A DNA stretch of 64,000 bases from Clarireedia homoeocarpa. Lineage: Eukaryota > Ascomycota > Leotiomycetes > Helotiales > Rutstroemiaceae. The notes under the pieces were generated by a model, which saw only the letters and a list, made by a program, of their open reading frames with translations, had not been told where the DNA came from and made no database searches. The position numbers and the translations under genes are program-made. Positions 58,429-64,000 of this stretch are shown here, in pieces. The stretch covers positions 1,054,001 through 1,118,000 of the forward strand of contig LNKV01000001.1 of the NCBI GenBank assembly GCA_001465935.1, read 5' to 3'. Position 1 is the stretch's first letter; every line of letters starts with the position of its first letter.

Positions 58429-59076
58429 TGGCTGTTGCTGCTGCTGCTGACTGTGCGCCGAGGTAGGTGTAGAATTCGAAAGTGAAGATTGAGACCTTTG
58501 ATGTTGAAGATAAGGATGGGGTGCCCCTGGAATGCCAATTGGAGGCGTCTGCGGAGCCGGCGACCCTTGAACCTGAGAATTATGATGTTGCAGATGCGGA
58601 GGAGGGTTAGGTTGCGAAAAGCTTTCTCTTTGGGGAAAATTTGGGGGGTAATGTTGATGTTGAGCAGGGCTTTGGGGATTTTGATGATTTTGCGGAAATG
58701 GGTACTGCCCACCGGCAGCACTTATGGATGAGGTAGGGGTATGTCTGTAGGGTGAGGGAGCGGAATAAGAACCTGCTGGAGAACGGAGGTCATTCGGCGG
58801 AGGAGCTTGTATTGGCGTAGGAGGAGGCGGTCGACCTAGATGAGTTCCTTGATACGTAGTAGGTGATGCATAAGGCCCACCATTTTGTGAACCGTACTCC
58901 TGTGATTGTGAGCCATATTTGCCCGGACCTGGCGAGGCTTGCGATGAATGGCTGTAATCTCTGAAGGGCTGTCCCGGTGGAGGTACTGTTTGAATTGGGG
59001 TTACTGGTGTTGGCGCATTTTGTTTCGATCGAGCAGCTTCGCCAGCCTCTGTATTGATGATTGAACGAAGGTCCAT
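56484..59076 (-). CDS. cet1: mRNA-capping RNA 5'-triphosphatase, Cet1 type
   Basis: Three exons, 59076-57322, 57267-56794 and 56666-56484, encode 803 residues, phase 0 at both junctions. The first 535 residues are Pro/Gln/Ser-rich and apparently disordered, with a polyglutamine tract at about 209-235. The catalytic tunnel domain starts near 500. The first acidic strand EIEIEAKLGQL is at 542-552, FQHKILNDFL opens exon 2, KKRVKIDYLHRR and DCRISINLEMKYDGD lie mid-domain, and the second metal-binding strand HELEIEIST is at 752-760. Paired acidic strands on a beta-tunnel are the signature of metal-dependent fungal capping triphosphatases, which remove the gamma phosphate of nascent mRNA in the nucleus. 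The start at 59076 (MDLRSIINTEAGEAARS) is preferred over the upstream basic extension. It is divergent from Rpn2. Confidence 0.9.
58372..58452. repeat. CAG/CTG microsatellite encoding polyglutamine
   Basis: A mainly TGC/TTG (plus strand) tract within the Cet1 coding region. On the coding strand it is CAG-rich with scattered CAA, CCA and CAC interruptions. Confidence 0.85.
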
Positions 59077-60442
59077 TGTATGGCAGGTTGTAGGTTGGGG
59101 TTGGGGTTTGCGACTCTCGGTTCGTTGTTCTCTCTCAGTACCACAAGTGAGGAAGTACACCCTTCTTTTGTCCAGGCCTCCGCGCACACTACACGTCTCA
59201 GTATCTCTTTGTAATCTCTCGTATGTCGTTCATTTGATGATAATACAGGGTTCGGTGGTACAGGTCGATAGATCTGGCCTTCGAAGTAATGGGATATTGA
59301 GGTTGGCGCAAACGCGCAAACGCATTCGGACAAAGAAAGTGTTTGGGGGGAAAAAGTTTAGGAATTACACAAACAATAACAGTAAATCGAGACCAACGAA
59401 GGTAATTGAGTCTCTCGCAGATGTATATTTGCATAAAGGAAGATCAGTAATGGGAAGTCACTCTAGAGATACATTGAAGATGTGTGACGATATTGTTGGG
59501 GTGATGAAAGGGGAGGAGGAAATGTATCGAGAGAGATATATATTTTTTTTTGATAAGTTGGTGAAAATATGATAATTGGGAGTTGTTCTCTGGGGAAATA
59601 TGCCGTCCCGTGTAGTGTGAGTAGCAGGTATTTCTCGAAGTAAGGGTGGAAGGAAAGGACTGTCTGTACTTGTACTTGTACTTGCACACAGCCATTTCCC
59701 CTTGGCTGCTGCTTTGTTCTTTCCCAGGTAAATGGAAATGCGGCGCAGAGAGATGCACTTTTCCCTTTTCCGTTGCATATTGTTGGAATCGGGACTGCAG
59801 CAGTGGAGGAGGAGACGAGAGGACGGGAGAAGACAGGGCAGGGCAGAGAACGCATGGAGGATGGGGAGAACCGGTGTGCAGCGCGAGGTCTGAGGGGGGG
59901 CTGCGATGGGCGTCGAATCTCATAAGAAGTATATCCTCACATTTCAATTTATATATGTATTGCTCTATATCTATCCCTCTTCCCATAAGTTCGCCCATTC
60001 ATCTGTCTGCCCATACGAGCCATACCATATCTATCCACCAGAGCCGTCAGTTCGCATCGTTTTCACCTGTCGGACTTTCCCACTTCATTGATTAGGGCGA
60101 GGAGCTTAAATTAATTTTACTTGTGCCTGAAGTCTAAGGCACTACACTCTGGTGCGACCACTCAAAGCTCACAGCTCACAGCTTTCCGCTTTCCGCTTCC
60201 CGCTTTCCTAAAACACACTAGCCCCGTTCAAGCTGTTGACGTGCCAAAGTGTGCCTGGTGGTGTTGGAGATTCGTGCTTGTAACCTTGAAGCCATCTAAG
60301 CAGGACTCGAGTACAAGCGACAATTCCATCAAACTTCTTCCGCTTCTTCCCAATCGTCACCTGTCTTTCCAGAGACTTCCTATCCGAGGGCTGAGAAGCA
60401 TATTTCATTTCCACTTTCCATTTAATCATCTTCGTCCCAGCA
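59077..60442. promoter_or_regulatory. Bidirectional spacer between Cet1 and Rpn2
   Basis: A 1.37-kb divergent intergenic region serving two essential genes. Several short frames exist on both strands but none has motifs. It contains TACTTG repeats near 59669-59687 and CAGCTCACAGCT-type runs near 60170-60205. The individual promoters were not resolved. Confidence 0.5.
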
Positions 60443-63400
60443 ATGCCTGGTTTGACTTCAGCTTCTGGTGTGCTGGGCTTCCTGGCCGACGAGGAACCGG
60501 AGCTCAAGGTCTTTGCGCTTCAAACCTTGAACGACGACATCGATACCCTATGGACCGAAGTCGCAGGCTCCGTGTCTCAGATGTGAGTGCTCCCCCGCAT
60601 CCGCCGATCCTCAGATATTTTGTGGATAAAGCCCTTCATCCCCCTCCAACAGCATACTGACGAATTTGGCCACTCAGTGAGGCACTCTACGAAGATGAAT
60701 CTTTCCCAGAGCGACAGCTAGCATCTTTGGTCTTGGCAAAGGTCTACTATCATCTGCAAGCCTACAATGAGAGTATGACCTTTGCTCTCGGAGCTGGCGA
60801 CCTCTTCCAACTCGACAAAGAAGGCGAATTTGAAGAGACGATCATCTCAAAGTGTGTCGACACTTACATCACCGTATCTGCTCAACATCATGCTGCGCCG
60901 CAAGAAACCAAGAAGGACAGCGCGCTTCCAACCCTCGCGACCACTTTTGCTAGCGGGACTGGAGACTCCAATGTTGCCGCTGCACTTACTTCACCCACTA
61001 CGCCTTTCTCACAATCTACTCTACCTTCAAAATCACTCCTGTCGAGGGCATCCACCGATAACATGCTAGAACAGCCTGTGGCGGAAGGGAAGAGTTCAAG
61101 CTCGACTACACTTCCAGATCGCTCTACCCAGATTGCGCTGCAGAAGGTCATTGAGAGGCTTTTCGAGAGCTGCTTACGTGAAGGCAGATACAGACAGGTT
61201 GTAGGAATTGCTGTTGAGGCCAGAAACTTGGAAGTTCTGCGAAGGGTTATCAAGCGTGCCAGCGAGGATGAGAAGAAATCAAAGTCGAAACAAGCAGAAG
61301 GCACCGTTGGAGCTACAGAGGAATTGATGGAATATGTATTGGACATCTGCATGGATATTGTCCAAGAGAGAGGACTCCGCACAGAGATCCTTCGATTAAT
61401 CTTGGATTTGCTGAATGACATACCAACACCTGATTATTTCTCAATCGCCAAGTGTGTCGTTTATTTGAACCAAGACGAGGAGGCGTCAACTATGCTGAAG
61501 AAACTTGTGGTAAGTGTCTATCTACACGGCCTGTGCATTCTGAGCCAACGAAGCATTGGTACTGACAAGAACTAGGCCAACAATGACCAGACATCTACAG
61601 CAACTGCATATCAAATCGCATTCGATCTGTATGACAACGGAACACAAGAGTTCCTTGCGAAGGTTATTAAGTCTTTGCCGAGCAAGGCACCACAGGCCCC
61701 TGCGGCCGAGTCTGCAGATAGAGAGCGTAAGTGATGACTATGTTGTTGCCCAAAAAATATTGCTAATTGCTTTCTTCTAGCAACGGAATCAGATCAACTA
61801 CTAGGAGAACTGAACGATCAAGCTGGCGCCCCCGCAGAAGAAGTGTCGGATGAACATGTAAAAATCTTCGACTCCATACGAAGAATCCTCGATGGCAGTG
61901 AAACGATCAGACTAAACCTCGAGTTCCTTTACCGCAATAACCACACTGATCTGAGTATTCTCAACAAGGTCCGGGACAGTCTTGAAGGACGAAACTCGAT
62001 TTTTCACACTGCTGTTACCTTCTGCAATGCCTTTATGAACCAGGGAACAACGAATGACAAATTCTTCCGCGATAATTTGGAGTGGTTGGGTAAGGCAGTC
62101 AATTGGTCCAAATTCTCTGCTACTGCTGCCCTTGGTGTTATCCACCGCGGTAACCTTTCTCAATGCCGCAAGTTACTTGAACCTTATCTGCCAAGACGGG
62201 CAGCTCTCGGTGGATCGATCTACAGCCAAGGCGGTGCACTTTATGCTTACGGTCTCATCTATGCCAACCACGGTGCCGAAGCTCTCGATTATCTCAAGGA
62301 GCAATTTAATGAAGCACAAGAAGAGGTTATTCAGCACGGTGGTGCTCTAGGTCTGGGTATTGCTGGTATGGCGACTGGTGATCAAACAATCTACGAAAAC
62401 TTGAGGAACGTTCTCTACGCTGATTCTGCCTTGAACGGTGAGGCTGTTGGTCTCGCTATGGGGCTTATCATGCTCGGAACAGGTAATATCAAGGCGCTGG
62501 AAGATATGATTACCTACGCTCACGATACACAACACGAGAAGAGTGTACGTGGTCTTGCTATCGGTATGGCTCTGATTATGTATGGCCGACAGGAAGGAGC
62601 CGACGAGTTGATCGAAGGACTTCTCAATGATCCTGATCCAACTCTACGCTATGGTGGTATCATGACCGTTGCCTTGGCGTACTGTGGCACAGGAAGTAAC
62701 AAAGCAGTGCGCAAGTTGCTTCATGTAGCTGTAAGCGATGTCAATGATGATGTGCGCCGTATCGCTGTCATGAGTTTAGGATTCATCTTGTTCCGCAAAC
62801 CTGGAAGTGTACCTCGTATGGTCGAGCTTCTTTCTGAGTCCTACAACCCACACGTGAGATATGGTGCTGCAATGGCCCTAGGTATCTCATGTGCTGGCAC
62901 CGGTCTCGACGAGGCCATTGATTTGCTCGAGCCGATGATGAAAGATCCTACCGACTTTGTACGACAAGGTGCTTTGATATCTTTGGCAATGATCATGGTG
63001 CAACAAAATGAAGTTATGAACCCCAAGGTTGCTGAAATCCGAAAGACTTTGAAGAAGATTGTGGCAGACCGTCATGAAGATGCCATGACCAAATTTGGTT
63101 GTGCCCTCGCTTTGGGTATAATCGATGCTGGTGGCCGCAACTGCACAATCGGGCTGCAAACCCAAACCGGCAACCTGAATATGGCAGGTATTGTCGGTAT
63201 GGCAGTTTTCACACAATACTGGTACTGGTTCCCTTTCACTCATTTCTTGTCTTTGAGTTTCACACCTACCTCAATGATCGGTTTGAATCATGAGCTTGAG
63301 ATCCCAAGTTTCAAGTTCCATAGTGCTACTCGACCAAGTCTATTTGACTATCCTCCGGAACAAGAAGTCAAGACGGAGGATGCCCCCACGCTCATCGCCA

Positions 63401-64000
63401 CTGCTGTTCTTTCAACCACAGCTCAAGCCAAACGAAGAGCGCAAAAGAAAGAGCGCGCCCAACGAAGAGAAAGCATGGATATTGACCAAACCCCTACAAC
63501 ACCAAAGGTTCCGGCTCCTGCTGATGATAAGATGGATGTCGATGAGTCTGCCAAGGATAAGGAAGAAAAGACTGGCGAGAAGAAAGATGAAGTTGAGAAA
63601 GAATCCCCTGCCGAGACACTGAAGAAGAAATTCGAAAAGGAAAAGGTCGGTTACGAAATCGAGAACATGTCAAGAGTGCTTCCAGCTCAACTGAAGTACA
63701 TCAGCTTCCCAGCAGGCCGCTACAAGCCTGTCAAGAAGCCAACTGGAGGTGTTATCTTAATGATCGACACACAGCCGGAGGAGGATAAGGTTCTGATTGA
63801 GGAGAAGCTAAAGAAGGCTTCTATTGAGAAGGCCGCAGCTCCAACAACTCTCGAAGACATGCGAAATGAATCTTTTAACCTACGTCGTCAAGCCGATGCC
63901 CAGGGTGAGGCTACAGGTGCTCTCTCCGGTGCGGCAGCAGCAGCAGGTGTTTTGACTGCTGTGGATGAAGATGAAGAGGGAGCTGAGGAAGCTACGCTAC
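60443..64000 (+). CDS. rpn2: 26S proteasome regulatory subunit Rpn2 (3' end outside window)
   Basis: Four exons seen: 60443-60582, 60678-61509, 61576-61726 and 61781-64000, the last open to the window edge. They encode about 1114 residues in phase, close to the full length expected for Rpn2. The N-terminus reads MPGLTSASGVLGFLADEEPE, followed by a helical region. From about residue 490 to 830 there is a series of proteasome/cyclosome repeats, each with Gly-rich turns and Ala/Leu helices (GALYAYGLIYANHG, GGALGLGIAGMATG, AVGLAMGLIMLGTG, KSVRGLAIGMALIMYG, PTLRYGGIMTVALAYCG). A charged Lys/Glu-rich insert lies at about 915-990 (KEKE-type). Rpn2 is the large scaffold of the 19S base, binding Rpn1, Rpn13 and the ATPase ring. 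Only the final C-terminal residues should be missing. The identification is secure. Confidence 0.96.

Overview
The window is nuclear DNA from a filamentous ascomycete (Pezizomycotina). The evidence is short introns of about 50 to 90 bp with CTAAC-type branch sites, a multi-exon highly reducing polyketide synthase, a Zn2Cys6 regulator, a fungal rhodopsin-family membrane protein, a GPI-type phospholipase B, and fungal versions of Cet1, Jip5 and Rpn2. A Leotiomycete is my guess, but only an impression. No rRNA, tRNA, CRISPR array or intact transposon was recognised. Exon models were joined by hand from splice signals and reading-frame continuity; they are not backed by transcripts.

Left part (1-19.6 kb): a mitochondrial-type BolA gene, an FSH1-family serine hydrolase, then three consecutive minus-strand orphan genes whose products all end in hydrophobic membrane segments (3.4-7.1 kb). 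A gene-poor stretch follows, with a small cysteine-rich protein, an F-box-like protein, an SNG1/DUF3533 membrane protein and almost 5 kb with no supported gene.

Middle part (19.6-36.4 kb): the most interesting block. It holds a second FSH1 hydrolase (5 short exons' worth of splicing compressed into 4 exons, one of them 19 nt), a six-exon 14-TM-type MFS transporter, a rhodopsin-domain membrane protein, an unrecognised three-exon small gene, and a complete 11-exon highly reducing PKS of about 2619 residues (KS-AT-DH-MT-ER-KR-ACP, no thioesterase). FSH1 hydrolases can release products from PKSs that lack a thioesterase (LovG is the known case). The block may therefore be a small biosynthetic locus with synthase, release enzyme and exporter. 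No P450, oxidoreductase or local regulator was seen.

Right part (37-64 kb): mostly conserved housekeeping genes separated by long spacers. These are a large BRCT/AT-hook nuclear protein, phospholipase B, a hypothetical 254-residue protein, the WD40 ribosome-biogenesis protein Jip5, a Zn2Cys6 factor about 17 kb beyond the PKS, the mRNA-capping RNA triphosphatase Cet1, and, divergent from it, the proteasome subunit Rpn2, which runs off the right edge. Several spacers contain low-complexity tracts and short tandem repeats.
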